Shown: positions 13,401 through 23,379 of the stretch, piece by piece
Layout: every line of letters starts with the position of its first letter
Numbering within the stretch: the first letter of the stretch is position 1
Origin: Carya illinoinensis
Lineage: Eukaryota; Streptophyta; Magnoliopsida; Fagales; Juglandaceae
DNA length: 64,000 nucleotides
Direction of reading: 5' to 3'
Assembly (NCBI RefSeq): GCF_018687715.1
Contig: NC_056766.1
Coordinates: 38,411,433-38,475,432, forward strand
Translations under genes and position numbers: made by a program
Notes under the pieces: model-generated
Databases searched by the model: none
What the model was told of the DNA's origin: nothing
Seen by the model: only the letters and a program-made list of their open reading frames with translations

Positions 13401-16400
13401 CCCACCGAAAATTGATTCCTCAAAGCTCATATAAAGGTCCTGCCTATAATAAAAAGAATTATTTTAAACATTCAAATAAAGATTATGAATATGACAAAAT
13501 AAATTCTCAAATATTCATGATCATAACGATACAAAATATGCATTGGAAGTAATTCCAAAACTATTCCAAAAGATGGCTGGCAACTGTAAAAGGCGAAACC
13601 AGCAATTCACATACAGGCATTTCGCATGCAAAAAGTTAAGGCTGCATCTATCAGAAATAAAAAAAAAAGGCTAAAAGGTAACAATTTCATCTGAAAGACA
13701 TAGGAGTAGAGTTTTAGTATATAAGTGCAATCAACTTCCTTTTCTCTTAACTGACTGATCTTGCTACCGAGTGCAGGGACTACATTTATAGCTTCAATAG
13801 CAACTAATATTTTGCAGATCAATAGTTACCGAATATCAAGAGCCTGGTTTTGCTTGTTTCTCAGGTTGAAATTGATGCCTCCCAGATCATCCATTCCTCC
13901 AAAAAGCCCATCTGACCCACCGAAGAATGCACTAAATACTTCAGATGGATCCACCTAACAATTTAATAATGAAATGAAACAAGAAAAGATGCATAAGGAA
14001 CTTACGTGGAATGAACACCCCACCCCCATAAGAAAATATAAATACACACAAAAACTCCACTAAAATAAAATTCAGAAGTGAACAAATATATTTTTTTTGA
14101 TAGTTAAAAGTAAACAAATATAAAAGTAATTTGTTTTTTCGGACATTTTGGAAAGAGGTAAAGTTGGTTATGAACCTACCCCCTGTGCACCACTGCTTGA
14201 ACCACCATTTTCTGCCTGTAAACCTGCCTCACCAAAGCGATCATATAAAGATCGTTTCTCATCATCTGATAGGACCTACACAGATACTTTATTACCGAAT
14301 GAAAAAAAAAAAAACTTAACTACAAAAAGATAATTGCTGCATACAAAATCATTGAATTTCCAACAAACAACTCTTTAATTTACTTGATTTAACATCAAGC
14401 CATACACCCCCCAAGATAAATTTTACTCAAACTAACACATGAAGCACAATTTTAGTCTAACATAATTAAAGAATGATGAATGGAAGGATGAAGAAAAAAT
14501 AATCCCAAAAAATGTCAAAGGATCCAACTAACAACTTCATTAGGTACAAAAAGTTAGTTCTAGAGTGAGCAAATATAAATGATGACAAACAAAGCAGAAT
14601 GTTGGGAGAAGAAATACCTCATATGCAGCACTTATCTCTTTAAACTTCTCTTCTGCCCCAGGACCCTTATTAAGATCTGGATGATACTGTTCCATAGAAG
14701 GAGATATCAATTTCCCCATAAAATAAAACTTGAAAATAAGTGAACTGAGATCTAGACCAACCTGGATTAATTGTTTAGAGCTGGTGCAACGATACATCAA
14801 GCATAATTTTTTACAATTATTTAAAAACCATCATAACAAATTATTGAAAAATTTCAGCTTTTCTATGGGTAGCAGCATAGGAAAGTGGTCACCTTCTGTG
14901 GACATAAATAACAACAAAGGTATGAGAAGAACTAGCTTATCTCAACACCAAATTGATTTGCTTATTTAAAGACGAAATAAATACAAATGCGGTAAATTGT
15001 CTAAAGGGGGCAGAGTCACATTGATTAAAAGCCCATTGTCTAATCTACCCACATATTTCCTCTCCCTCTTTCCAGTACTTGCGGGGGTAGCTACAAGAAT
15101 TGAGAGGATTTTTTGGAATTTCTTATGGGATGGTAATGGCGAGGAAAGAAAATATCACTTGGTGCGTTGGAACAAGGTTTGTATCCCGGTGTCATGTGGA
15201 GGATTGGGCGTGTGGAATTTAAAGCTTTTCAATAAAGCTCTCCTAGGGAAGTGGCTTTGGAGGTACAACAATGAGAGTAATGCATCATGGAGGCACATTG
15301 TGGGTGTTCAATGTGGGAGGATGGAATTGGTGTACTAATGAAGTAAAACGGGTGTATGGGGGTGGGTTTGTGGAAGTCCATTCAGTTGGGATGGGGGGAT
15401 TTTGTCAAAAACATTAATTTCAAAGTGGGGAATGGACAAATATTTATTTTTGGCATGATAATTGGTGTGAGGATTCAGCTCTTAAATTTGTATTTCCTAA
15501 TCTTTTTAGGATTGCTAGAAACAAAGGGGCTGCAGTGGCTGACTCTTATTAGTTATCTAATAATATGTTGCATTGGAATGTGGAATTTATCAGAGAATTA
15601 AAGGACTGGGAAGTGGGTGAAGCTGCTGATTTCTTTGTAAAATTATATGATATGAAGGTCGATCAGAATAGGGAGGATAGGCTGCTGTGGGTGCATGGTT
15701 ATAATTCTAGATTCTCAGTGAGATCTTTCTACAAGGTGTTTAATAGTCATGGTGATAAAGTATACCCCTGGAAATGTATGTGGAGAGCAAGGGTGCCTAG
15801 TAAAGTTGCATTTTTTTTTGTTGGCCGGTGTCTCTTGAGAAAAGAGTAATGCTAGGTACAAGCCTCATACAAGCCTTTTGTAAAAAAATGGGTCCGACTA
15901 ATAAAGAATAGTTTTTTTTTTTTTTTACACTGTTTTTAGGTGAGGTCCACTTTTTTACAAAGGCTTGTATGGGGCTTGTTTGTTTGGGGCTTGTACAAAT
16001 CATTTCTCCTATATTAACCACGGATAATTTGAGGAAAAGTGGATTATTTGTAATTGACTGGTGTTTTATGTGTAAAACAGATAGCAAATCTGTTAACCAT
16101 TTCTTTCATTGTAAGGTGGTGATGAAGCTATGGAACAAGGTTTTTGCAAGGGTATGCATTGCTTGGGTGATGCCTTTGCGTGTGGTAGACTTTTTGGCTA
16201 GCTGGCAAGGTTCAGTGGGATGTGGAGGCAGTGCAGCAGCGTGGAGGATGATACCCTTGTGTTTGTTTTGGGGCTTATGGTTAGAGAGAAATGGGAGGTG
16301 TTTCGAATATTGCGAACGAACTATGGGGTTATTCAGGGATTTTTTCTTTAGCACTTTAAGTTTTTGGGTGAAGAACCTTGTAAGGGATGGGAATATTTGT

Positions 16401-17252
16401 AATGTTTTGCCTTAGTTCTATTTTGCTATAGCTTGTATTTAGGTGCACTAACTTGTATACATCGTATGTACATGGGCTATGCCTATTTACTTGGAATAAA
16501 TTCTATTATTATCTATAAACAAAAATACAAATGCGGTAAATTCTATACAAGCGACCTGAGCAGGAGAACAAGATTAATAATTAAATTTGTTACGGTGAAA
16601 TTTCATGGAACGCTCTAGAAAGAAATGGAGAATATTCATAGAGCTTATGGATTCCAAATATGAGTTGAAGAAAATCCTTTCTAAATACTACATTATGCAT
16701 CTGCTATATGTATTTGACATGTTCGCAAGAACAATAAATTAAACGACAAAGTGACATGAACTGCTACGTTTTTCCAATCACTGACCCAAGGACATTGGCG
16801 TGGTACCAAGTTCTGAAATTACGTTTCTATCATTTTCTCAGCAACCAAACAGACCAATAACAAAGTTTGCTTCCAAAGTTACTAAATTTACTACATAGAA
16901 AATCACAAACCTTACGAGCGAGCTTTCTGTAAGCGCTCTTGATTTCCTGCAAAGAGGCATTGCGACCTACGCTCAAAGTGGAGTAATAATCGGTCCCAGC
17001 GGCCTTGATTGAAGCGCAACGTGATCTCCTGCGGGAGAAACCAAAACTGGGGTTCGAAAGTCCATAACTTCTGTTGAAGAATCCGCAAGCACTGGAGCTC
17101 AGACACAAACGGATAAGGGTAGGGGAGGGATTAAAGGAATTGGGCCAAACCGCAAAGCTGGGAATTCGAGGGAAGTTGGAGATGGGGTTTATGAGATTGG
17201 CATAAGAAGAACAAGAACAAGAAGAAGAGGAGGGAGTGAGGGTCATGGGCAT
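1489..17252 (-). CDS. Plastid-targeted DnaJ/Hsp40 co-chaperone (DJA type), 11 exons
   Basis: Exons on the minus strand: 17252-16911, 14686-14618, 14275-14180, 13954-13830, 13443-13248, 12305-12130, 10911-10782, 9508-9348, 2497-2415, 2304-2190, 1726-1489. All junctions are GT-AG and in phase, giving 1731 bp and 576 residues. Order of domains: a Ser-rich N-terminus of about 85 residues typical of a chloroplast transit peptide; a J domain with HPD at the start of exon 2; a short Gly-rich stretch; four CxxCxGxG zinc repeats ([16 protein letters not shown] in exon 5; [16 protein letters not shown] in exon 6); the DnaJ C-terminal domain (exons 7-9); then a Ser/basic linker and a hydrophobic segment (about [20 protein letters not shown]) near the C-terminus. 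Family knowledge: such proteins stimulate plastid Hsp70, and close Arabidopsis relatives (DJA4/5/6 group) act in chloroplast protein folding and Fe-S assembly. All diagnostic residues are present and no stops occur. Oddity: introns 1 and 8 carry transposons. The exact 3' exon is the least certain part. Confidence 0.9.
2008..2033 (+). mobile_element. SINE 5' fragment (box A only)
   Basis: The run GTTGGCTCAAGTGGTAAAGG matches the 5' tRNA-like box A region of the complete SINE at 10067-10302. Nothing downstream resembles box B, so this is a short remnant in the last intron of the DnaJ gene. Confidence 0.5.
2755..2985 (+). mobile_element. L1-type LINE fragment (RT C-terminal part)
   Basis: In the plus direction the segment reads, with one internal stop, through motifs of the region after the catalytic core of plant LINE reverse transcriptases ([28 protein letters not shown]). 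It stops abruptly at a (TTTA)n tract that belongs to the opposite-strand LINE to its right. It is a dead fragment inside intron 8 of the DnaJ gene. Confidence 0.6.
3048..3227. mobile_element. MITE with 9-bp target duplication (MULE-like)
   Basis: The termini are imperfect inverted repeats (GAGTAATGCTATACACCA... and ...TGGTGTATAGAATTTTCC). A perfect 9-bp direct repeat TTCATAAAA flanks it at 3039-3047 and 3228-3236. Nine-base duplications are characteristic of Mutator-like elements. It sits in the 3' UTR of the minus-strand LINE and is therefore younger than that LINE. Confidence 0.75.
4803..5693 (-). pseudogene. LINE reverse transcriptase domain (inactive)
   Basis: This 296-codon open stretch carries the LINE RT landmarks in order: DGFTLGFFQ, an IPKK...RPIS-type box (here [10 protein letters not shown]), [33 protein letters not shown] and [11 protein letters not shown]. 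The last is the catalytic box, and the first of its paired aspartates is asparagine. It is the best preserved part of the LINE at 2986-9115. No activity is expected. Confidence 0.75.
6690..8093 (-). mobile_element. 5' half of a Copia retrotransposon (LTR, PBS, gag) inside a LINE
   Basis: On the minus strand an LTR-like stretch (about 8093-7852) is followed by a primer binding site TGGTATCATAGC (7851-7840), complementary to initiator tRNA-Met. A UBN2-type gag (7709-7404, 7377-7165) comes next, then a segment with two zinc knuckles ([14 protein letters not shown] and [14 protein letters not shown], within 7141-6683). Protease, integrase, RT and the 3' LTR are absent, and sequence passes straight back into LINE endonuclease code at about 6680. 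It is therefore a truncated or deleted insertion. The gag is broken by stops. Confidence 0.75.
9116..9240 (+). mobile_element. LINE 3' end with A-rich tail
   Basis: The segment resembles the 3' ends of the other plus-strand LINE pieces here (compare 16440-16520): a GTATAC...ATGCACTTGGTCTATGC block, then AATAAAATT, then an A-rich (AAAAAAT)n tail. It may be the end of the element whose RT part is at 2755-2985, separated by the opposite-strand LINE; that link is inference. Confidence 0.45.
9694..9768 (+). mobile_element. Very short 5'-truncated LINE insertion
   Basis: About 75 bp of a LINE 3' end (TACTTGG...AATAAAATGC...TAAAAA) is flanked by 17-bp direct repeats differing at one base, AAAATATTCATGAAACT at 9677-9693 and AAAATATTCAAGAAACT at 9769-9785. 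That is a typical target-primed reverse-transcription product, within intron 7 (between exons 8 and 7 in the plus direction) of the DnaJ gene. Confidence 0.7.
10067..10302 (+). mobile_element. tRNA-derived SINE
   Basis: The element has an internal RNA polymerase III promoter: box A in GGCTCAAGTGGTAAAGGCC (from 10080) and box B GGTTCAAGTCC at 10132-10142. It ends in an A-rich tail and is bounded by an 11-bp direct repeat AGTGCAAGTTA at 10056-10066 and 10303-10313. It lies in intron 7 of the DnaJ gene, opposite to the host transcript. Confidence 0.85.
14999..16522 (+). mobile_element. 5'-truncated LINE in DnaJ intron 1
   Basis: The insertion carries the RT C-terminal region and zf-RVT part of a plant L1-type ORF2 (14997-15338, then 15356-15849 and 16015-16415 with frame changes). 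Its 3' UTR ends in AATAAATT and a short A-rich tail. A perfect 20-bp direct repeat, AAATACAAATGCGGTAAATT, lies at 14979-14998 and 16523-16542; its first bases may belong to the tail. Several stops are present and a MITE is nested inside it, so it is dead. It lies antisense to the host gene. Confidence 0.85.
15844..16008. mobile_element. MITE nested in the intron-1 LINE
   Basis: The ends are GAGTAATGCTAGGTACAAGC and, reading inward from the other side, GAGAAATGATTTGTACAAGC; both share the terminus of the MULE-like MITEs elsewhere in the window. The element interrupts the LINE between its LLRK and TTDNLRK codons. An exact 9-bp duplication could not be confirmed. Confidence 0.65.
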
Positions 17253-17690
17253 GGTTGAAGCTCGGGGTTGGGACTGTAAGGAGATATATGCAGGGGTTAA
17301 GAATCTTCAGTATCGGGGCTATGGTTTTGGAGGGGTTATGCTGGGGTTTTAGGTTCTCTTTGACCGATAATTTGTTTATCTTCTTGTTTTCTCTCTTTAT
17401 TTTTTTGGTTAATATATAATTTCTTGAAAACTTTTACCGCTAAAACAAGATTTTGCAAAACGCAATATATTATATTTATTTTATAATAAAAATAATTTTA
17501 AAATTTGATGTATGACATGTCGGTCTATAAATTTATTATTATAAAATATATTTATAATTAGAGAATTTCACTAATTTCTTTAAAGTTAGACAATGATTTT
17601 TTCAAAATCCCAAACTTCAATTTTATTCTGTTTTATTATTATTTTAATCCAATTGAAGTCAAGATTTTAGGGTACTGAAGTTAGAGCAAA
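17253..17690. other. 5' flank of the DnaJ gene
   Basis: The first 100 bases upstream of the DnaJ start are GC-balanced, and beyond about 17390 the sequence becomes AT-rich. No additional gene is seen. The promoter must lie here, but I cannot point to a convincing TATA box. Confidence 0.4.
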
Positions 17691-18000
17691 TGGAGTTTCA
17701 TAGCATTGACAATGATTTAGTCATTGATTTAGTCATTGTCAAGTTCAAAATTTAAATAAAAGTTGAGGTTTTGGCTAAAGTCAAAGCTATTAAAGATATT
17801 AATCTATATTAAATTATTTATCCCATCATCAAAATAATAATAATATAATATTATCAAAATAATAATAATATAATATTATGTATTTTAATAATATTTTTTT
17901 TTTATATTTTGTAAATACACTCTATATATTAATTAATAATTTAATTTTTACTTAAAATTATTATTTTCCAACTATTTTTTATATCAACCTAATTATCCAA
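17690..18000 (-). repeat. AT-rich MITE-like repeat, copy 2 of the inverted pair
   Basis: The reverse complement matches 205-435, including AATATATAGAGTGTATTT and the GACTTTAGCC block. The inner part contains a small palindrome around 17705-17745 (ATTGACAATGA ... TCATTGTCAA). Confidence 0.55.
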
Positions 18001-18229
18001 TATAATATAGCCTTGTTTACAAAAAACTATTTCCAGAAAAGTTTAGACATAATATAGCCATGTTTACTAATAAAAGTTTTAAAAATAATTTAATAAAGTT
18101 TTGTTAATTATTTGTTAATAAAATATGAATTTGATGAGTGAATAGTAACTCTCCAACTTTGAAACTTTCTTTTTACTAATCCAACATAGGTCATTTATAT
18201 AAGAATTTTGTTATGTGCAAGCAAAATCG

Positions 18230-18345
18230 TGTACTAATCTACGTACCAATACTGGTTTATTCATATTCAAAATTTAAATTAATATTATTTTTAATAAAAT
18301 CTATTTTTTGATCAATCATATTAGATTGGTGTACATATTAGTACA
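18230..18345. mobile_element. Short MITE, family also at 38215
   Basis: The imperfect inverted ends CGTGTACTAATCTACGTACC and TTGGTGTACATATTAGTACA enclose a core (AAATTTAAATTA...TTTTTAATAAAAT) that recurs at 38215-38352. Confidence 0.6.
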
Positions 18346-19356
18346 CAGTTGTATTTGTAACTAAATTTTTCCTTTATACAAAACTTAATTATATTTTGAA
18401 TTTCACTAACAATAGGCTAGTCTCATACGAGTCCTCTAAACTCTAATCTCATGTGTCTATTTCTTCTCTCTTCACTTTCCACGATGATATTGGTGCTTTT
18501 TTTTTTTGGCAATAGATGGCTTTTATCGACTACTCCAATTATAGTTTTAAATTTCATTATGTTCTAGCAGGAATTTTTTGCTTCAGTCCAATATCTAGTA
18601 CACCATACTTTCTCATTATGTTTCATTCTAAATTTCGGTTCGTTTTAGTCTGTTTTGGCCATTCTAGTCAAATTCCAACCAAAATTGGCATTTCGGACCC
18701 TATTCTATTTTAGATTATTTTTGTAATTTTCTTGTGCTTGGATATCATTTTTGTAAATTTTAAATCACATTATATTTAATTAATTATAAAATATAAAATG
18801 TATTTATATAATTTTTATTTTTTGTAACTTCAAATATGTTTCCTCATTCTTTTTTTTTTTAAATATCATTATTTTTAATAATTTCTCTATTTTTATTTTA
18901 TATTTTTCCATTGTTTTTTTGTCTCAACTCAAGTTTGTGATTTTCTTAACGTATACTCGTTTTATAAATTTTCAATTCTTTCATATATATATATATACAC
19001 ACACACATATATACATGATATACATTTATATATATGTATTTATTCTATTAGTTATTAGTTTATATATACATATAAATATTTATATATAATATATAGTTAA
19101 CCACGAAACGGTACACCAGAATGTACCATATCAAAATATTTCACTTCAATACTTAAATCGAAATGATCATGAAAAGGAATTTAAAATATTATCTTTATCT
19201 AAAAAATTGCCAAGGGATTGGATTCTAAAAAAGGTAGATATGGGGATCCATTTATTCCCCCAAATACAAACCTTGGTTTTAGTTCCTACCCTCCAAAACA
19301 TGCTACCTTTGATCAAATATATGGAAGACCAAAGACTCTCTATATGAAAGAAGGTC
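18346..19356. other. AT-rich intergenic stretch, no gene seen
   Basis: It contains poly-T runs and AT-dinucleotide microsatellites (about 18975-19095). One short open stretch at 19218-19412 has no family signature that I recognise and runs into the left LTR of the Ty3 element. Confidence 0.5.
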
Positions 19357-21235
19357 TAGGGCTCATGCCGGACAAAATTGAAATAATTTTGATGTTTAGT
19401 TATAACAGATAATCGAAATAGAGAAAACAAGATATTCATCTAAAATACAGAGAAAATTCTGAATAATATTAATTAATAGTAAAATTCAAAATTATTTTTA
19501 AAACCTAAAAGCCGAACTTAAATAGCTGCAAAATTCAAAATTATGAAGAGTTTTCAAAAAATAGCAAAAATTTAAATTATTGTACGAGAAATAAATACAT
19601 AAATAAACAATAATCCTATAAAATTTGGTCAAAATCAAAATCATAATCACTTCCAAACTTGAAATCAAATATTTACTAATAAAACTAGAATGAGCAGAAA
19701 TACATGATTTGGGATAAAATAACTAATATCATAAATATATATGATTTAGGGGAAAATAACTTATATCCCATATCAATTTGGGTTTTCACCAAGGGTCCGG
19801 GTCCAATTTTGCCTTTATGTACTAATAAGGTAAGAATGAATATAAATATATAATTTGAGAGAAAATAACTAATACTCCATATCAATTTAGGTTTGCACCA
19901 TTCTCACCGAGTTGGAGAGAATTGGCCTCGAATTCTAAATTTTTTTGCCTCGATCTTTTGGATGTCTAATTAGATTAATCGTTCTTTCCTTTTGTTGTAT
20001 TGTTCCTATGATTATAGAAAAACTAAAATTGATTTAATCGACTCGAAATAAAATAATATTGAATATCTTATATTCCAAAATTAAGTTTTGTTCCCATATC
20101 TCAAATCTAAAACAAAAAATATTTTGCATAGGAGAATTTAAAAAAAAAAAAAATCCACAACTCCAACAAAATCAATATAGTTAACTGTCTCAAAATTTGT
20201 TTTATGATTTTCAAACTTCAAAACTTTATTACCATTTTCTTTTTTCAAATTTTATATCTTTTCAATAAATATAGTTATCTTATCCACTAAGTTATCTTCA
20301 TCAGAATGGGTATTATATATTAGTATAGAGTTCCACTCTATGAAAGAGTGTCCATCCTCAAACTCTTCTTCCTCAAAGTCGTAATTGTACTCAATATCAT
20401 GCAATAAATCAACAAAACCTTCAGCTTGAAGAGTACAAGAAAATTCTAATTAATCAACTCTAAAATCTAGGTCCACATGACGCTCTTCTCAACCACAATA
20501 CTCTTATAATAGAGTATGATTGTGATACGGGTCCCCAAAATTTGAATCAAAATCATAATTTTCTATCCCACGATTACCAATATCCTGCGCTATTAGATGC
20601 TGGGTTAACTCTGCAACCTATTTTTGTAAATCCTTAATCATTACATCCTGAACGCTACGATAACGATGTAGAAATTTCTCGTTTGAAACCTACCCACGAA
20701 GACCATAACTACGACCACCAACCATGGAAACTGATGAAATATTATTCCAGGAGAGATGCTTAAACTTTGATGCTAGACAAAATTGAGATAATTCTTACGG
20801 CTAGTTCCAACAAATAATTGAAATAGATAAGACAAGAGATTCACTCAAAATACAGAGAAGAACTCTTAATAATATTGATTAATAGTAAAATTTGAAATTA
20901 TTTTATGAAGCCTACAAACCGGATTTAAATAGATGCAAAATTTGAAATTATGATGATTTTTCTAAAAATGAAAAAAATCTAGAAAAATCATAATTATTTT
21001 TTGAGAAATAAATATATAAATAAATAAGAATCCTATCAAAAGTTTGATCAAAATTGAAATTAGAATCACTTCCAAACTTGAAATCAAATATTTACTAATA
21101 AGATTAGAATAAGCATAAATATAATTTGAGAGAAAATAACTAAAATCATAAATATATATGATTTAGAGAAAAATAATTATATCTCATATCAATTTGGGTT
21201 TGCACCAAGGGTCCGGGTCCAATTTTGCCTCTAAG
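19357..21235 (-). mobile_element. Internally deleted Ty3-type LTR retrotransposon
   Basis: Two similar direct copies of about 475 bp, 19357-19830 and 20757-21235, both run from GACAAAATTGA to ACCAAGGGTCCGGGTCCAAT. The interior (about 0.9 kb) read on the minus strand starts close to the right copy with a decayed gag-like frame. It has a Gly/Arg-rich start and a phrase resembling DLQKxVAELTQ, as in many plant Ty3 gags, with stops. No protease or polymerase is present. Part of the LTR is repeated again at about 19857-19925, suggesting a complex deletion. Confidence 0.65.
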
Positions 21236-21448
21236 AAAATTCCAATATTTGAAGTATTTCTCCATCATTATACATGCAACTAACGTCAAATATGGCATCT
21301 AAGTGTGGGGTTGGTGTTCTAATTAATTCCTTTCTGAGAAAAACAAATGAGAAAAACTAATTAATTAATATTTTTGTCATTAATTAATTTGCATATATAC
21401 ACACACACACACACGAAACTTCAATAATATTGTTTCTGTATTTTACAG

Positions 21449-21497
21449 CAGGGGCCGCGAGCGCGATCGGCCAAGATATGTTCCCGGATCACCTGAT

Positions 21498-21533
<36 letters not shown>

Positions 21534-21551
21534 CTAGCCATCTATGAATAG
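21449..21551 (+). pseudogene. Exon 2 of a third secreted-peptide gene copy
   Basis: After a TTTTACAG acceptor the frame reads GRERDRPRYVPGSPDS, then ten prolines encoded by a C tract, then RLAIYE and TAG at 21549-21551. The start matches exon 2 of the intact copies (GREGPYVGPIRGSPS at 47286; [12 protein letters not shown] at 32907). No exon 1 is visible upstream, where a Ty3 LTR ends at 21235. It is probably a broken copy. Confidence 0.5.
21499..21531 (+). repeat. C33 homopolymer
   Basis: A run of 33 cytosines lies inside the exon-2 remnant of the third peptide copy. In the exon frame it adds about ten proline codons. Long C runs are uncommon in plant nuclear DNA and prone to length errors, so the length may not be exact. 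Confidence 0.9.
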
Positions 21552-21731
21552 TATAGATATAGATGTATATATATATAGAGAGAGAGTCTTTTGCTCTATA
21601 TATATATAGAGAGAGAGAGAGCTATCAATCAGTCTCAAGCTCAAGATGATGCCCAAGCCATAGATGGGAGAGTTTATAATAGATTAGAGATTATTCTTCA
21701 GTTTATCTTGGCCCTTGGGATCGAATATCTC

Positions 21732-21773
<42 letters not shown>

Positions 21774-22480
21774 GTATGCCGAATTAAGCTATGTAACTCC
21801 ATTTCATAATATTTGTGTTATCAATTAAATGTTTGTTTAAATATATGTACTATGTTGTTATAAGTTTAAATTAAATATTTGTATTTTTGTTAGACATATA
21901 CCTGAAAATTTTTGTTTTTCAATTTTGGATTGGATTCTGGACATATACTTGATACACACAAGAACTTATCATCCCATTAATTCTATTTTTCACCTTTTTG
22001 CATTGATCATAGATGAAAACATTTTTCAAGTTGCAAATGGCTTTGAGAGATTAACATTTTTTTTTTTATCCATAAATAAGATTTTATCCATAAAAATTTT
22101 ATCCTAAACGCGTGTCCACTAATTCCCATATGAGTCCTAAGACTATTCATGTAATGTCACACAAAACTTACCAAGAAAACATGCAATTCAATATAATTAA
22201 CTAGTCCTGGTTAATACATTTTTTTAAAGTTGAATTGCTTCTAAATTTAAACCTTCTACAAAAGAAGTTATAGTGTTTAAGTGTGAGGGCTAGTGTTATA
22301 CTTTCTTAAACCAACTAGTTATGGTTAATTTAAAAATGAAGGGAGTTATTTTTTATTTTTTATTTTTAAGTTGAAATGGAACTAAATTTAAACCTCATGA
22401 AAATGCAACTATAGTGTCGAAGTGTGGGGATTGGTGTTACTTTTCTTTTTATAAAACCAACTAGTCATGTTTAATTGTTT
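21552..22480 (+). repeat. 3' flank of the peptide unit, copy shared with 56400-57378
   Basis: Blocks such as GATTATTCTTCAGTT, TGCCGAATTAAGCTATGTA and TAAATTTAAACCTTCTACAA occur in the same order at 56490-57370 and continue at 63961-64000. An (AT)n run is at about 21737-21770. There is no coding sequence. Confidence 0.7.
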
Positions 22481-23330
22481 TTTAAGGCAAAAGCTCACTG
22501 CTTATTATATTGAACAAGAAATAATATTAGTCATTACAATATTTCTCTTTCAAAACAACATTCAAGGTCTGCAAAGGGCATTCTTCCATCCAAGTCTAAT
22601 AATTTGAGTTGGAGCAAGCAAGCTTGGCCAGATTATGTGCTGCTGTATTTGCTGCACAATAATTGAAAGCAACCTTCCAACCTAATCTTCCAGCCAGCCT
22701 TATACTCCTTATATCATGTATCAATATTGTACCAGCCTTGCAAAATTTCTTGATGAGTATTTGAAGCTTTAACAACCTCATGGCAATCTCCCTAAAAAAT
22801 AACTCTTGCTATATTAGCTTAGAACATAGGATCATTGCTCTCCTCAAAGCTATAGCTTTAGCTGTAGTAGACTTTAACAAGGCATCAATGCTGGAGCTAA
22901 GAGAAGCCAAAACATCTCTTGCTAAACCTTGGATTATAACTCTAAGACCTGTCTTCTTTGCATTTACATCAACAACAACATCCCAATTTATCTTCACTTG
23001 ATTTTCTCCAAGCTTTTCGCATCTTGTCCTCCCTTTCAACCTGTTGTTGTTTATGGAGTTGGTTCTATGCTGACTAAAATTCTTCCAAGCCTCTGATAGC
23101 TACCTAAATAACCAAAGCTAGGCTTTCAAATTTATTGTAAAAAACAAAGCCTTACCCATAGTCTCTTCATGATGAATGCCACTAGTTCTATCTCCTCTAT
23201 TTTCAAATTAACAATCAAATTTTTCCATAGATCCAAAAAACCCAATATTGAACTCGACCACTTCCTAAGTGGGCTATAGGATTCAACCCAAACATCACAA
23301 GTAGCAGTGCAATCTCCTCGCCAATTATTC
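22480..23330 (-). mobile_element. LINE 3' fragment with RNase H remnant
   Basis: The minus frames 23039-22809 and 22781-22596 resemble the C-terminal RVT_3 RNase H domain of plant LINEs (KINWDVVVDVNAKKTG..., then NTAAHNLAKLA). They are broken into several frames. The putative 3' end faces the AT-rich sequence near 22480. It is not functional. Confidence 0.6.
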
Positions 23331-23379
23331 CCCGGAACTGCTCAGCAACCTACAGTACAAGGAACCGTTAGAAGTAGAA

